Assembly: GCF_029689925.1 (NCBI RefSeq)
Contig: NZ_CP121445.1
Span: forward strand, 368,001-432,000
DNA: 64,000 bases
Direction of reading: 5' to 3'
Source of the DNA: Anaerocolumna sp. AGMB13025
Lineage (GTDB): Bacteria; Bacillota; Clostridia; Lachnospirales; Lachnospiraceae
Shown here piece by piece: positions 17,173-28,278 of the stretch. The position numbers and the translations under genes are program-made. Under the pieces are notes generated by a model that ran no database searches, had not been told where the DNA came from, and saw nothing but the letters and a program-made list of their open reading frames with translations. Position 1 is the first letter of the stretch. The number at the start of each line of letters is the position of its first letter.

Positions 17173-17310
17173 TTTATAGGAAAGTTCTCCGAACTTACCT
17201 ATAAATAAAAAGCCTTCCAGGCAGGATGCGCATGACGCACATGACGCACTTAAGGAAGATTGTCACTGTCGTGACAGCGCGTCAGCGCTAGAGTCTGGCG
17301 AGCCAGACTC
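17173..17310. repeat. Dispersed hairpin repeat, copy A
   Basis: It starts with an interrupted palindrome (TTTATAGG-AA-AGTTC-TCC-GAACT-TA-CCTATAAA, 17173-17205). It ends with hairpins TGTCAC/GTGACA (17261-17276), GCGC/GCGC (17277-17288) and a perfect 8-bp stem GAGTCTGG-CGAG-CCAGACTC (17291-17310). Related copies are at 17316 and 50693, with a fragment at 58304. It has no coding capacity. Confidence 0.75.
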
Positions 17311-17315
17311 TTTGT

Positions 17316-17435
17316 TCTACTGGAAAATTCTCCGAACTATCCGGTAAAATAAAAGTACTTTGTGAAGGCTGCGTATTAGATTTAAGAAAAAGGTATCACG
17401 GATGTGACAGCTGTTAGGGTTAGAGTCTGACTCGT
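17316..17435. repeat. Dispersed hairpin repeat, copy B (diverged)
   Basis: Directly follows copy A. The left palindrome (CTACTGGAAAATTCTCCGAA, then CTATCCGGTAAAATA) and the block GATGTGACAGC are kept. The right stem is reduced to TAGAGTCTGACTCG, a 5-bp stem GAGTC/GACTC without the long loop. Confidence 0.6.
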
Positions 17436-17598
17436 CATATTATTTGCTCCGCTTATTTTAGTAATCAATTCATACTATAATATAATTCGTGAAAAGGCAG
17501 GGGTTCCGGTATAGAGCTGGTATTTTTGGGCAAACAATATAATTAAGGGATAATTTGCATAAATTCATGCTGAAATAGAAAAAGTCAACAAAAATATG

Positions 17599-17627
17599 TT
17601 GACATCTTGAAAACCTTGTGATAATAT
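17599..17627 (+). promoter_or_regulatory. Promoter for rpoB-rpoC
   Basis: TTGACA (17599-17604), 17-bp spacer, TAATAT (17622-17627), giving a leader of about 230 nt. The rest of the 745-bp rplL-rpoB spacer holds the terminator and repeat copies A and B; no gene is seen in it. Confidence 0.8.
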
Positions 17628-17861
17628 GAAAGATGCACTATTGTGCTGTGATATGCCTACAACATCTATTATAGCACATATATGGGAAAATGAAAAGTAT
17701 TTTCACAAAATTATTCTATAATATTTCTAAATATGATAATTGGAAGTAAAAGTGGGCTATTTCTTGGAAATATTTATGGGATTCAGACGATGGAATTTAT
17801 CCGGGCAGATGTCAGGATAAAAGCCACATGCTAAATAAAATTTCAAGGGGTGAAAACGTCA

Positions 17862-20800
17862 ATGGATAAAAACAGGATACGTCCAATCAAAGTTGGTAAC
17901 GGCGTAAGAATGAGCTACTCGAGGCAAAAAGAAGTATTGGAAATGCCAAATCTTATTGAAGTTCAGAAAAACTCATATCAGTGGTTTTTAGATGAAGGAC
18001 TGAAAGAAGTATTTGAAGACATTTCTCCTATCGAAGATTACAGCGGTCACTTAAGCTTAGAGTTTGTGGATTTTGTGCTGTGTGAAGATGATGTGAAATA
18101 TTCAATTGAAGAGTGCAAGGAAAGAGATGCAACTTATGCAGCTCCACTTAAAGTTAAAGTCAGACTTCACAACAAAGAGAACGATGAAATCAATGAGCAC
18201 GATATTTTTATGGGCGATTTACCATTAATGACAGAGACTGGAACTTTCGTTATTAACGGTGCCGAAAGAGTTATCGTTAGCCAGTTAGTACGTTCCCCCG
18301 GGATCTATTTTGCAATTGGACATGATAAAATCGGTAAAAAACTGTATTCCTCAACTGTAATACCAAACCGTGGAGCTTGGCTTGAGTATGAAACAGATTC
18401 CAATGATATTTTCTATGTTCGTGTAGACCGTAACAGAAAGGTGCCCATTACCGTTCTGATTCGTGCACTTGGTATAGGAAGTAATGTTGAGATACAGGAG
18501 TTATTTGGTGAAGAACCTAAAATTGTAGCAAGTATAACAAAAGATCCATCTGATAATTATCAGGATGGTTTACTTGAATTATATAAAAAATTACGTCCCG
18601 GTGAACCGCTTTCCGTAGAAAGTGCAGAATCCTTAATCAACAGCATGTTCTTTGACCCTAGAAGATATGATCTTGCTAAGGTTGGCCGCTTTAAGTTCAA
18701 CAAGAAGCTGGCCCTTAAAAACCGTGTCGTTGGTTTTACTTTGACAGAAGACGTAATTAATAAAGAAACCGGAGAGATCATTGCAGAAGCCGGCACCGTG
18801 ATTACGGAACAGATTGCAAGAGAAATTCAGAATGCTGCTGTTCGTTCTATTGTTGTACAAGCGGAAGAACGTAATGTAAAAGTTCTGTCAAACTTAATGG
18901 TTGACTTAGCTTATTATGTTGATGTCGATAAAGAAGAACTCGGTGTTACGGAAGAAGTATATTATCCCGTATTAAAAGGTATTTTGGATGAGTTTAAGAA
19001 TATAGAAGATATTAAGACTGCAATTAAGAAAAATATCAATGAATTAATACCTAAACATATAACAAAAGAAGACATTATTGCATCTATCAATTACAATATC
19101 CATTTGGAATATGGTATTGGTAATGCAGATGATATAGACCATTTAGGAAACAGAAGAATCAGGGCAGTTGGTGAATTACTGCAGAATCAGTACAGAATCG
19201 GTCTTTCCAGAATGGAACGTGTGGTAAGAGAACGTATGACTACACAGGATTTGGAAGGCGTAAGCCCTCAGTCTTTAATTAATATTAAGCCTGTAACTGC
19301 CGCAGTGAAGGAATTCTTTGGAAGTTCCCAGTTGTCACAGTTTATGGATCAGCATAATCCCTTAGGTGAATTAACTCATAAGAGACGTTTATCCGCTTTG
19401 GGACCGGGTGGTTTGTCCCGTGACCGTGCAGGTTTCGAGGTTCGAGATGTTCACTATACCCATTACGGCAGAATGTGCCCTATCGAGACGCCAGAAGGTC
19501 CTAACATCGGTCTGATTAACTCCCTTGCTTCTTATGCAAGGATTAATGAGTACGGATTTATTGAAGCGCCTTATCGTAAAGTTGACAAAACAGATCCAGC
19601 AAATCCGAAAGTAACAGATGAAGTTGTTTATCTGACGGCAGATGAAGAAGATAAGTATGTTGTAGCGCAGGCAAACGAACCTTTGGATGAAAACGGATAC
19701 TTTATTGGAACTAACATATCCGGTCGTTATAAAGAGGATACCTCTGAGTTTGAAAAGTCCAAGATTGATATGATGGACGTTTCCCCTAAGATGGTATTTT
19801 CCGTGGCAACAGCCATGATTCCATTCCTTGAGAATGATGATGCGAACCGTGCGTTAATGGGTTCTAACATGCAGCGTCAGGCCGTTCCGCTATTAATTAC
19901 CGAATCACCGGTAGTTGGAACTGGTATTGAGATGAAGTCTGCAGTTGACTCCGGTGTCTGCGTGGTTTCCAAAAAATCAGGTACTGTAGAAAAATCTACC
20001 AGCAAGGAAATTGTTATTAAGAATGAGGATGGAACTAAGACTTCCTATAAATTGTTAAAATTCTCAAGAAGTAATCAGGGAACCTGTATCAACCAGAGAC
20101 CAATTGTGTTCAAAGGTGACAAGGTGGATGCCGGTCAGGTTATTGCTGACGGACCTTCTACTTCGGAAGGTGAATTGGCACTTGGTAAGAATCCGTTAAT
20201 CGGATTTATGACCTGGGAAGGTTATAACTACGAAGATGCTGTACTTTTAAGCGAAAGACTGGTACAGGAGGATGTTTATACTTCTGTCCATATCGAAGAA
20301 TATGAAGCAGAATCCAGGGATACAAAACTGGGACCGGAAGAAATCACAAGAGATGTTCCCGGTGTTGGTGATGATGCCCTTAAGGATCTGGATGAAAGAG
20401 GTATCATAAGAATCGGTGCAGAAGTACGTGCCGGAGATATCTTAGTTGGTAAAGTTACGCCCAAGGGTGAAACTGAACTGACTGCAGAAGAAAGACTTTT
20501 ACGTGCAATTTTCGGTGAAAAAGCAAGAGAAGTAAGAGACACTTCTTTAAGAGTTCCTCATGGTGAATATGGTATTATTGTTGATGCGAAAGTATTTACC
20601 AGAGAAAATGGTGATGAATTGTCACCAGGTGTAAATCAGACCGTACGTGTATATATTGCACAGAAGAGAAAAATCCAGGTTGGTGATAAGATGGCCGGCC
20701 GTCACGGTAATAAGGGTGTAGTATCCCGTGTATTACCTGCTGAGGATATGCCGTTTTTACCAAACGGAAGACCTCTTGATATTGTATTAAATCCCTTGGG

Positions 20801-21692
20801 CGTGCCTTCCCGTATGAATATCGGTCAGGTACTGGAAATCCATTTAAGTCTTGCTGCAAAAGCACTTGGAATTAAAGTTGCTACACCGGTATTTGATGGT
20901 GCCAACGAGTTTGATATTATGGATACCCTGGAATTAGCCAATGATTATGTCAATGAAGAATGGGATACTTTTGAAGAAAAGTATAAAGATGTTTTAGACC
21001 CGGATATCCTTGATTATTTAGATAATAACAAAGCTTACAGAGAAGAGTGGAAGGGCGTTCCTATTAACCGTGACGGTAAAGTTAGACTTCGTGACGGACG
21101 TACCGGAGAATTCTTTGACGGCGCTGTAACCGTAGGTTTCATGCATTACTTAAAACTTCACCACTTGGTAGATGATAAGATCCATGCACGTTCTACCGGT
21201 CCTTACTCCTTAGTAACACAGCAGCCTCTCGGCGGTAAAGCCCAGTTTGGTGGACAGAGATTCGGTGAAATGGAAGTTTGGGCACTGGAAGCATACGGTG
21301 CTGCATATACACTACAAGAAATATTAACAGTAAAATCCGATGATGTTACCGGACGTGTTAAGACCTATGAAGCAATTATCAAAGGTGAAAACATCTCCGA
21401 ACCTGGAATTCCTGAGTCCTTTAAGGTACTCCTTAAGGAATTACAGTCATTGGCACTGGATGTTATTGTATTGGATGAAAATGGTCAGGAAGTTAAGATG
21501 ACAGAGAATATAGATTACGGCGATGGAGATTTAACACCATTAATCGAAGGCGACAACAACTTCAGATACGATGAAGATTACAGTGACGCCGGCTACCGTG
21601 AAACAACTGCGGAAGAGGAAGAAAGTTTCTTTGATTCCTTTGAAGAGGATACGGTTGAGATAAGTGATATGGACGATGACCTTGACGACTAA
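17862..21692 (+). CDS. rpoB: RNA polymerase beta subunit
   Basis: About 1276 residues. ATG 17862 ([20 protein letters not shown]) is chosen because AAGGGGTGA lies just upstream and covers the alternative GTG 17850. The rifampicin region ([20 protein letters not shown], then [12 protein letters not shown]) has the usual susceptible residues. The active-site-near block [17 protein letters not shown] is intact. The C terminus is an acidic tail ([19 protein letters not shown], then MDDDLDD). It forms the catalytic core of RNA polymerase with RpoC. Confidence 0.98.
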   Translation: MDKNRIRPIKVGNGVRMSYSRQKEVLEMPNLIEVQKNSYQWFLDEGLKEVFEDISPIEDYSGHLSLEFVDFVLCEDDVKYSIEECKERDATYAAPLKVKVRLHNKENDEINEHDIFMGDLPLMTETGTFVINGAERVIVSQLVRSPGIYFAIGHDKIGKKLYSSTVIPNRGAWLEYETDSNDIFYVRVDRNRKVPITVLIRALGIGSNVEIQELFGEEPKIVASITKDPSDNYQDGLLELYKKLRPGEPLSVESAESLINSMFFDPRRYDLAKVGRFKFNKKLALKNRVVGFTLTEDVINKETGEIIAEAGTVITEQIAREIQNAAVRSIVVQAEERNVKVLSNLMVDLAYYVDVDKEELGVTEEVYYPVLKGILDEFKNIEDIKTAIKKNINELIPKHITKEDIIASINYNIHLEYGIGNADDIDHLGNRRIRAVGELLQNQYRIGLSRMERVVRERMTTQDLEGVSPQSLINIKPVTAAVKEFFGSSQLSQFMDQHNPLGELTHKRRLSALGPGGLSRDRAGFEVRDVHYTHYGRMCPIETPEGPNIGLINSLASYARINEYGFIEAPYRKVDKTDPANPKVTDEVVYLTADEEDKYVVAQANEPLDENGYFIGTNISGRYKEDTSEFEKSKIDMMDVSPKMVFSVATAMIPFLENDDANRALMGSNMQRQAVPLLITESPVVGTGIEMKSAVDSGVCVVSKKSGTVEKSTSKEIVIKNEDGTKTSYKLLKFSRSNQGTCINQRPIVFKGDKVDAGQVIADGPSTSEGELALGKNPLIGFMTWEGYNYEDAVLLSERLVQEDVYTSVHIEEYEAESRDTKLGPEEITRDVPGVGDDALKDLDERGIIRIGAEVRAGDILVGKVTPKGETELTAEERLLRAIFGEKAREVRDTSLRVPHGEYGIIVDAKVFTRENGDELSPGVNQTVRVYIAQKRKIQVGDKMAGRHGNKGVVSRVLPAEDMPFLPNGRPLDIVLNPLGVPSRMNIGQVLEIHLSLAAKALGIKVATPVFDGANEFDIMDTLELANDYVNEEWDTFEEKYKDVLDPDILDYLDNNKAYREEWKGVPINRDGKVRLRDGRTGEFFDGAVTVGFMHYLKLHHLVDDKIHARSTGPYSLVTQQPLGGKAQFGGQRFGEMEVWALEAYGAAYTLQEILTVKSDDVTGRVKTYEAIIKGENISEPGIPESFKVLLKELQSLALDVIVLDENGQEVKMTENIDYGDGDLTPLIEGDNNFRYDEDYSDAGYRETTAEEEESFFDSFEEDTVEISDMDDDLDD

Positions 21693-21706
21693 ATAAGACC
21701 GGAGAA

Positions 21707-21740
21707 GTCAGGATAGGCAGTAAAGCTGTCTGTTCCTGAC
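21707..21740 (+). other. Hairpin in rpoB-rpoC spacer
   Basis: GTCAGGA (21707-21713) pairs with TCCTGAC (21734-21740), and an inner AGGCAG pairs with CTGTCT over a 5-nt loop. There is no T tract, so it is more likely an RNA processing or stability element than a terminator. Confidence 0.45.
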
Positions 21741-21828
21741 CATCCCCGGATACCAGGCATCCGTTATAGCTGATGTCGAATGCAAAAAAGCGGATAAAGC
21801 AATCCGTTACTATGAAAGGGAGTGCCAG

Positions 21829-24800
21829 ATGATGCCAGAAGTAGTAAACAATGAAACTATCGGGGAAATTACCTATGACGCGATTAAAATTGGCTTAGCT
21901 TCTCCTGAGAAAATCAGAGAATGGTCAAGAGGTGAAGTGAAAAAGCCTGAGACAATAAACTACAGAACCTTAAAACCGGAAAAAGACGGTTTATTCTGTG
22001 AGAAAATATTCGGACCCAGTAAAGACTGGGAGTGTCACTGCGGTAAATACAAGAAGATCAGATATAAGGGTGTAGTATGTGACCGCTGCGGTGTTGAAGT
22101 TACCAAAGCAAGTGTCCGCAGGGAACGTATGGGTCATATTGAACTTGCAGCACCAGTATCCCATATATGGTATTTTAAAGGAATTCCAAGCAGAATGGGT
22201 CTTATTTTAGACTTATCTCCCAGGACCTTGGAAAAAGTACTTTATTTTGCAGCTTATATCGTTTTGGATAAAGGCAGCACAGATTTACAGTACAAACAAG
22301 TTTTAAATGAAAAAGAATACAGAGAAGCCTATGAAAAATATGGCAACAAGTTCCGTGTAGGAATGGGTGCCGAAGCAATTCAGGAGCTTTTACTTGCCAT
22401 TAATCTGGAAGCAGAATCTGCGGACCTGAAGAAAGGTCTAAGAGATTCCACCGGTCAAAAAAGAGCAAGAATCATCAAAAGACTTGAAGTAGTAGAAGCC
22501 TTCAGAGAATCCGGCAACAGACCTGACTGGATGATCTTATCCGTAGTACCGGTTATCCCTCCGGATTTAAGACCAATGGTACAATTAGACGGTGGTCGTT
22601 TTGCGACTTCCGATATGAATGATTTATACAGAAGAATTATTAACCGTAACAACCGTTTAAAGAGACTTTTAGAACTTGGCGCACCGGATATTATTGTGCG
22701 TAATGAAAAGAGAATGCTTCAAGAAGCAGTGGATGCCCTTATAGATAACGGCAGAAGAGGCAGACCGGTTACCGGACCAGGAAACCGTGCATTAAAATCC
22801 CTATCTGATATGTTAAAGGGTAAACAAGGACGTTTCCGTCAGAACTTACTTGGTAAACGTGTTGACTACTCTGGACGTTCCGTTATCGTAGTAGGACCGG
22901 AATTAAAGATTTATCAGTGCGGTCTTCCCAAAGAAATGGCAATCGAATTATTTAAACCTTTCGTTATGAAAGAATTAGTTGCCAGGGGAACTGCTCATAA
23001 TATAAAATCAGCAAAAAAGATGGTTGAAAGACTTCAGTCTGAGGTTTGGGATGTATTAGAAGAAGTAATCAGAGAACATCCGGTTATGCTAAACCGTGCC
23101 CCAACCCTTCACAGACTTGGTATCCAGGCATTTGAACCCGTATTAGTAGAAGGTAAGGCTATTAAGCTTCACCCTCTGGTTTGTACTGCTTTTAACGCCG
23201 ACTTTGACGGTGACCAGATGGCTGTCCATCTGCCTTTATCTGTAGAAGCACAGGCAGAATGCCGATTCTTATTACTGTCTCCGAATAACTTGTTAAAGCC
23301 TTCAGATGGTGCACCGGTTGCCGTTCCTTCACAGGATATGGTACTTGGTATCTATTACCTGACTTTACAAAAACCTGGCGATATGGGTGAAGGTCACTGC
23401 TTTAAGAGCGTAAATGAAGCAATTCTCGCTTATGAGAATGGTGCTATTACTCTTCATGCCTTAATTAAAGTAAGGAAATCCGGTATGAACAATGATGGTG
23501 TAATGGAAACCAGAACCATTGAATCCACGTTAGGCCGGTTAATCTTTAATGAGATTATCAGTCAGGATTTGGGTTTTGTTGACCGTACAAAGCCAGAAAA
23601 CTTCTTAGTGCCGGAAGTTGACTTCCATGTAGGCAAAAAGCAGTTAAAGAAGATTCTTGAGAAGTGCATCAATACTCATGGTGCTACTAAGACTGCTGAA
23701 ACTTTGGATGCAATCAAAGCCTTAGGATATAAATATTCCACAAGAGCTGCCATGACGGTTTCTATTTCCGATATGACAGTGCCGCCTCAGAAGAAAACCA
23801 TTATTGCGGATGCGGAAAAGAGAGTGGAAGAAATCTCTAAGAACTTCCGCCGTGGTCTTATGACGGAAGATGAAAGATATAAAGCAGTTATTGATACCTG
23901 GAAAGTTGCCGATGATGATATTACGGATGCACTTTTAACTGGTCTTGATAAATATAACAATATATATATGATGGCTGACTCTGGTGCCCGTGGTTCCGAT
24001 AAGCAGATTAAACAGCTTGCCGGTATGCGTGGACTTATGGCGGATACCTCCGGTCGTACTATCGAGTTGCCTATTAAATCCAACTTCCGTGAAGGACTTG
24101 ACGTATTGGAATACTTTATTTCTGCCCATGGTGCCAGAAAAGGTCTCTCCGATACCGCACTTCGTACCGCCGATTCCGGATACTTAACCCGTCGTCTTGT
24201 AGACGTATCCCAGGACTTAATTATTCGTGAAGTAGACTGCTGCGAAGGCAAAGAAACTCCTGGTATGTGGATTAAAGCTTTTACCGATGGAAATGAAGTA
24301 ATCGAAAGTCTGGAAGAACGTATCACCGGAAGATATTCCTGTGAAACCATTGCAGATGATAATGGCGAAGTAATCGTAAAAGCCAATCACATGATTACAC
24401 CAAGAAGAGCAGCCAGAATCGTTGCAACCCAGAAAGTACAGGAAGCTGGTTTTAATGCAAAGATTAAGATTCGTACGATTCTTACCTGTAAATCCCATAT
24501 CGGTGTATGTGCAAAATGTTATGGCGCCAACATGGCAACCGGCGAAGCAGTACAGGTTGGTGAAGCGGTAGGTATTATTGCGGCTCAGTCTATCGGTGAA
24601 CCCGGTACACAGCTTACCATGCGTACCTTCCATACCGGTGGTGTTGCGGGTGATGATATCACACAGGGTCTTCCCCGTGTCGAAGAACTTTTTGAAGCCA
24701 GAAAGCCTAAGGGTCTTGCAATTATCGCTGAATTCGGCGGTGTTGTAACCATTAAAGATACAAAGAAAAAACGTGAAGTAATTGTAACCAATGAGGAAAC

Positions 24801-25572
24801 CGGCGAATCTAAAGCTTACTTAATTCCTTACGGTTCCAGAATCAAAGTTTTAGACGGCGATATACTGGAAGCTGGTGATGAATTAACAGAAGGTAGTGTT
24901 AATCCTCATGATATTTTAAAGATTAAAGGTGTTCGTGCCGTTCAGGATTATATGATTCAGGAAGTACAGCGAGTATACCGTTTACAGGGTGTTGAAATTA
25001 ACGATAAGCACATTGAGGTTATCGTACGCCAGATGCTTAAGAAGATCCGTATTGAAAACAGCGGTGATTCCGAATTATTACCTGGTAAGTTAGTGGATAC
25101 TCTGGACTTTGATGATATCAATGAAAAGCTGGAATCCGAAGGCTTACCAATTGCAGAAGGTAAACAGGTAATGCTTGGTATTACCAAAGCATCCTTAGCT
25201 ACGAATTCCTTCCTATCTGCCGCCTCCTTCCAGGAGACTACGAAAGTCTTAACAGAAGCTGCTATTAACGGAAAAATTGATCCACTGATCGGTCTTAAGG
25301 AAAATGTTATTATTGGTAAATTAATTCCTGCAGGTACCGGTATGAAGAGATACCGTTCCGTAAAATTAGACAGTGATATGGATGAGGAATTATTAATCTC
25401 TGAAGATTTCGAAGATGATGACTATGAAAACTTCCATTATTCTGAGTCTGGAATGGATGACATTGACGGTATTGAGGTTGATGAATTTGATGACGAGGAA
25501 GAGTTAATGGACGAAGACTTTGAAGATGAAGAAGAATTTGTTGCAGAAAGTTATTCAGAGAATAACGATTAA
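21829..25572 (+). CDS. rpoC: RNA polymerase beta' subunit
   Basis: 1247 residues. The N-terminal zinc site is [20 protein letters not shown]. The catalytic magnesium loop is [12 protein letters not shown] near residue 460. The second zinc site includes [13 protein letters not shown]. The trigger-loop region [16 protein letters not shown] is intact. The C terminus carries a very acidic tail of about 50 residues ([20 protein letters not shown]), as in RpoB. The start is ATG 21829 or the adjacent ATG 21832; AAGGGAG precedes both. A strong terminator follows. Confidence 0.98.
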   Translation: MMPEVVNNETIGEITYDAIKIGLASPEKIREWSRGEVKKPETINYRTLKPEKDGLFCEKIFGPSKDWECHCGKYKKIRYKGVVCDRCGVEVTKASVRRERMGHIELAAPVSHIWYFKGIPSRMGLILDLSPRTLEKVLYFAAYIVLDKGSTDLQYKQVLNEKEYREAYEKYGNKFRVGMGAEAIQELLLAINLEAESADLKKGLRDSTGQKRARIIKRLEVVEAFRESGNRPDWMILSVVPVIPPDLRPMVQLDGGRFATSDMNDLYRRIINRNNRLKRLLELGAPDIIVRNEKRMLQEAVDALIDNGRRGRPVTGPGNRALKSLSDMLKGKQGRFRQNLLGKRVDYSGRSVIVVGPELKIYQCGLPKEMAIELFKPFVMKELVARGTAHNIKSAKKMVERLQSEVWDVLEEVIREHPVMLNRAPTLHRLGIQAFEPVLVEGKAIKLHPLVCTAFNADFDGDQMAVHLPLSVEAQAECRFLLLSPNNLLKPSDGAPVAVPSQDMVLGIYYLTLQKPGDMGEGHCFKSVNEAILAYENGAITLHALIKVRKSGMNNDGVMETRTIESTLGRLIFNEIISQDLGFVDRTKPENFLVPEVDFHVGKKQLKKILEKCINTHGATKTAETLDAIKALGYKYSTRAAMTVSISDMTVPPQKKTIIADAEKRVEEISKNFRRGLMTEDERYKAVIDTWKVADDDITDALLTGLDKYNNIYMMADSGARGSDKQIKQLAGMRGLMADTSGRTIELPIKSNFREGLDVLEYFISAHGARKGLSDTALRTADSGYLTRRLVDVSQDLIIREVDCCEGKETPGMWIKAFTDGNEVIESLEERITGRYSCETIADDNGEVIVKANHMITPRRAARIVATQKVQEAGFNAKIKIRTILTCKSHIGVCAKCYGANMATGEAVQVGEAVGIIAAQSIGEPGTQLTMRTFHTGGVAGDDITQGLPRVEELFEARKPKGLAIIAEFGGVVTIKDTKKKREVIVTNEETGESKAYLIPYGSRIKVLDGDILEAGDELTEGSVNPHDILKIKGVRAVQDYMIQEVQRVYRLQGVEINDKHIEVIVRQMLKKIRIENSGDSELLPGKLVDTLDFDDINEKLESEGLPIAEGKQVMLGITKASLATNSFLSAASFQETTKVLTEAAINGKIDPLIGLKENVIIGKLIPAGTGMKRYRSVKLDSDMDEELLISEDFEDDDYENFHYSESGMDDIDGIEVDEFDDEEELMDEDFEDEEEFVAESYSENND

Positions 25573-25616
25573 TAAAATTGGTTTTAGTTTATGTATAGAT
25601 TGTTAATTTAAAAGAG

Positions 25617-25664
25617 AAATCCGTTCGGAGATGAAAGTTTTTATCATTTCTGAGCGGATTTTTT
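25617..25664 (+). terminator. Terminator after rpoC
   Basis: An 18-bp stem with wobble pairs (25617-25634 with 25644-25661, AAATCCG...GATGA and its partner) followed by TTTTTT. It closes the rpoBC transcript. Confidence 0.85.
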
Positions 25665-25963
25665 CATTAATTCAAGGTTTAATTTATTTTTTTATTTATT
25701 AAAGAATTCTTATAAGCAATTTGAAAGTACATTCAGTGAATGTAAAATATAATAAATTATACTTCTGCCTGAAATATTCATGGCGATAAATAACAATAGA
25801 TTTCTATCTCTATTAAATTAATTATATTTTATAAACCTATTAAATGATATGACTTTTAATTATACTAAAACTAGGTACTTGCAAAATTTCTGGAAACATA
25901 GTAATATCAAGGAGTTAGCTATGTCTAACCTGACAATAACACTACTTAATGTTTTCTATATTA

Positions 25964-26110
25964 GGCAATTGCGAAACTCTATTATTGTATCTATCTACCA
26001 TGCAATTAATGCAATTTCAGAGCTGAATCTTGCCTAAAGGGCAACTGAAGCTCTGAAATTCGTATTAATTGTATGGCAGATTCAGAAAACTAAATAGTTT
26101 CGCACTTACC
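25964..26110. repeat. Large imperfect inverted-repeat element, MITE-like or structured RNA
   Basis: Ends are GGCAATTGCGAAACT (25964-25978) and the inverse of GGTAAGTGCGAAACT (26096-26110). Inside are a 13-bp stem (25998-26010 with 26064-26076, one G-U in RNA), a perfect 12-bp stem AATTTCAGAGCT/AGCTCTGAAATT (26013-26024 with 26049-26060) and a terminal TTGCC/GGCAA hairpin. It has no coding potential. The surrounding 570 bp between rpoC and the AraC gene is AT-rich and otherwise empty. Confidence 0.6.
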
Positions 26111-26142
26111 AAAATGTCTTCTATATATAAGAAAGGAGAGTC

Positions 26143-26985
26143 ATGGATTTTGATTTAAATGAAATAATCCAGTCTGTTGCAAAAGCAAACATTGAACTGT
26201 ATGACATATACTGCGTAACCATACTTCCTGGGGGTAAATCCTTAAATAGAACTACTTCTCAAGGGGTCTGTGGAATTGTGGTTCCGCTTAAAGGTAAGGC
26301 CAGGTTTACTATAGACCGGCATCCCGTTGAATTAAAACCCGGAGTCATTTTGCATGCCGGCTCAGGAATAGAACTGGATAAGGAAGTTCTGGGAAACTCG
26401 GAATGGAAATATATACTGCTTCACTATAAATTAAATGGAGAAGATAGTGCCAAAAAGCATCTGGAAACAAGTAATTTTACGTTTCATATTGGTTTAAATA
26501 AAAGCCTGGAATTAGAACCAAAGTTGCAAAAACTTTTAAAACTGCAGGAGGAGAGAGGACCTATGAGCGGTTTAAAAAGCAAAACCCTGCTTTATGCATT
26601 TTTAGAGAAGTTACTGCAAGCAGCCAGAGAAACTATGTTTGCCTCAAAGGAAGAAACGATGGATTTCATTTTAGATTATATTGAGAATAACCTGGATAAG
26701 CCGTTAAGTATATCCCAACTGGCAGAAAAGGCAGGTGTGGACTCCAGGCAGTTTTATTACCTGTTTTTAAAAAGAATGGGAATGTGTCCGAAGAAATATC
26801 TGATACAATGCAAGGTTAAGCGCGCAAAAGAACTTTTAGAGGATGAAAATTATTCCATAACCCGGATATCTGCAATGGTGGGATATGAAGATGCTCTGCA
26901 TTTCAGCCGAATTTTCAAGAAGAATACTGGCATCTCCCCAAGTCATTACCGAAATAATTTTGAAAAAAATCCATGGCGGATTTGA
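26143..26985 (+). CDS. AraC-family regulator with cupin-like sensor domain
   Basis: 280 residues. The N-terminal half is a cupin-like fold (GIVVPLKGKARFTIDRHPVE, then LKPGVILHAGSG). The C-terminal pair of helix-turn-helix motifs contains LSISQLAEKAGVDSRQFYYL and ITRISAMVGYEDALHFSRIF, then the AraC signature ending in TGISPSHYRN. It precedes an iron-type ABC importer on the same strand. AraC-type activators that sense imported siderophores are known next to such operons (Btr in Bacillus), so it probably activates the genes downstream. The ligand is unknown. AAGGAGAG precedes the ATG. Confidence 0.88.
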   Translation: MDFDLNEIIQSVAKANIELYDIYCVTILPGGKSLNRTTSQGVCGIVVPLKGKARFTIDRHPVELKPGVILHAGSGIELDKEVLGNSEWKYILLHYKLNGEDSAKKHLETSNFTFHIGLNKSLELEPKLQKLLKLQEERGPMSGLKSKTLLYAFLEKLLQAARETMFASKEETMDFILDYIENNLDKPLSISQLAEKAGVDSRQFYYLFLKRMGMCPKKYLIQCKVKRAKELLEDENYSITRISAMVGYEDALHFSRIFKKNTGISPSHYRNNFEKNPWRI

Positions 26986-27037
26986 AAAAAACCTATTCTA
27001 CAATTCCTGAAGGTATGTTATATTTTATGAGTCTAAT

Positions 27038-27056
27038 GAGAATGAAAATCATAATC
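27038..27056. promoter_or_regulatory. Fur box upstream of the iron-type importer
   Basis: The 19-bp site GAGAATGAAAATCATAATC differs from the classic Fur consensus (GATAATGATAATCATTATC) at three positions. It lies 14 bp after a possible -10 (TATATT, 27019-27024) and 51 bp before the binding-protein gene, where repressor binding would block transcription. The -35 is not clear. Confidence 0.7.
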
Positions 27057-27106
27057 AGTGTAACGTGTCGAAGAAAGGAATACCACAAGGTATATAGGTG
27101 TTTAAT

Positions 27107-28180
27107 ATGAAAAAACTAATCAGGTTAATGATAACAACAGCAATGATAGCAGTTTTTGCGGCGGGATGTGGTAAAGAAAGCAGCAAGATAACCACAACTG
27201 AGGGAGTGAAAACAGATCAGGAAGCTTCTGAGGATGGAGAAACCGAAGGGGCTTTGGAAAAAGGTACAACAAAAGAGGATACTGGGCCAGCGGGTACAGA
27301 GGATCAAGCTACCCAGGAAGATAGCGGTGTACCGGCAAAAAGATATCCCTATACCTATGTAGATGTATCCGGGAGAGAAGTTATCCTTGAGAAGGAACCG
27401 GTAAAAATTGCAACGGATTATCTGCCACTTTGGGAGACCTTACTTTTACTTGATATAACGCCGGTTGCTGCATCCGGTGCAGAAAATTACCTGGCTACCT
27501 GGGATCCTTTTCAGGATCTTAATATGGGAGAGATAATAGACCTTGGTTCTTCTGAGGTAAATCTGGAGCTGTTATTAGAGCTTCAACCGGATGTATTCTT
27601 ACATCAGGTAGCGGATCCAAGCAATATTGATGTTGCCAATTTTGAAAAGATTTCACCTGTAGCGGTATTTGGCCCCGAAACGAAGATGGATTGGAGGTTA
27701 AGCCTCCGTGAAGTCGGTAAACTGGTCGGAAGAGAAGAAAAAGCAGAAGAAGTAATAGCTGAGTTTGATAAAAAAATAGCGGATTCCAGGGAAAAATTAC
27801 AGGGAAAATATGAAGGACAGACAGTTTTTCAGATGTCTTTAATGGATGTGGATAAATACTACTGCTCATACCGTCCTGTTTTATATGATAAGAAAGCAGG
27901 ACTTGGTTTGACTGCCCCGGAAGGTCACACTACGTCAGAAAATTATGAGCAGGTATCTATGGAAGCTATAGTAGCAATGAATCCGGATTATATTTTTGTT
28001 AACGTTTTTGATGGAGATGAAGCAATTTATGAAGAACTTACAAATAATTCTGTATGGAAGTCATTAAAAGCAGTGCAGGCAGACCATGTAGTAAAGCTTG
28101 ACGGGGCTGGTCATGCCAATAGCGGACTGGCAATGCAATACACCATTAATAAAATCGTAAACGCACTTTTGATTGAATAA
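27107..28180 (+). CDS. Fec/Fhu-type ABC importer substrate-binding lipoprotein
   Basis: About 357 residues. The signal peptide ends in a lipobox (AAGC), followed by a Glu/Thr/Gly-rich linker and a class III periplasmic-binding fold (from YPYTYVDVSGREVILEKEPV). Family features are LLELQPDVFLHQ and VAMNPDYIFVNVFDG. Such proteins capture ferric siderophores, haem or corrinoids. ATG 27107 is preferred to GTG 27098 because AGGTG overlaps the latter. A Fur box lies upstream, which favours an iron-related ligand. Two permeases, an ATPase and nitrogenase-like genes follow. Confidence 0.9.
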   Translation: MKKLIRLMITTAMIAVFAAGCGKESSKITTTEGVKTDQEASEDGETEGALEKGTTKEDTGPAGTEDQATQEDSGVPAKRYPYTYVDVSGREVILEKEPVKIATDYLPLWETLLLLDITPVAASGAENYLATWDPFQDLNMGEIIDLGSSEVNLELLLELQPDVFLHQVADPSNIDVANFEKISPVAVFGPETKMDWRLSLREVGKLVGREEKAEEVIAEFDKKIADSREKLQGKYEGQTVFQMSLMDVDKYYCSYRPVLYDKKAGLGLTAPEGHTTSENYEQVSMEAIVAMNPDYIFVNVFDGDEAIYEELTNNSVWKSLKAVQADHVVKLDGAGHANSGLAMQYTINKIVNALLIE

Positions 28181-28278
28181 GAACAGGGTATAAGCAAGGC
28201 AGCTGCTTGAAACACCATAATATGATTATAACAGTGAAATAGTTTCAGACAGAATAATATCCGGGAGCAGTATCAGCA

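Noticed and set aside
23787..24386. 199-codon open frame on the minus strand inside rpoC
   Set aside because: It is the antisense of a highly conserved part of rpoC; its composition is explained by rpoC codon use.
25849..26037. 62-codon open frame between rpoC and the AraC gene
   Set aside because: It covers the left half of the large inverted-repeat element and AT-rich DNA; no ribosome site and no family match.
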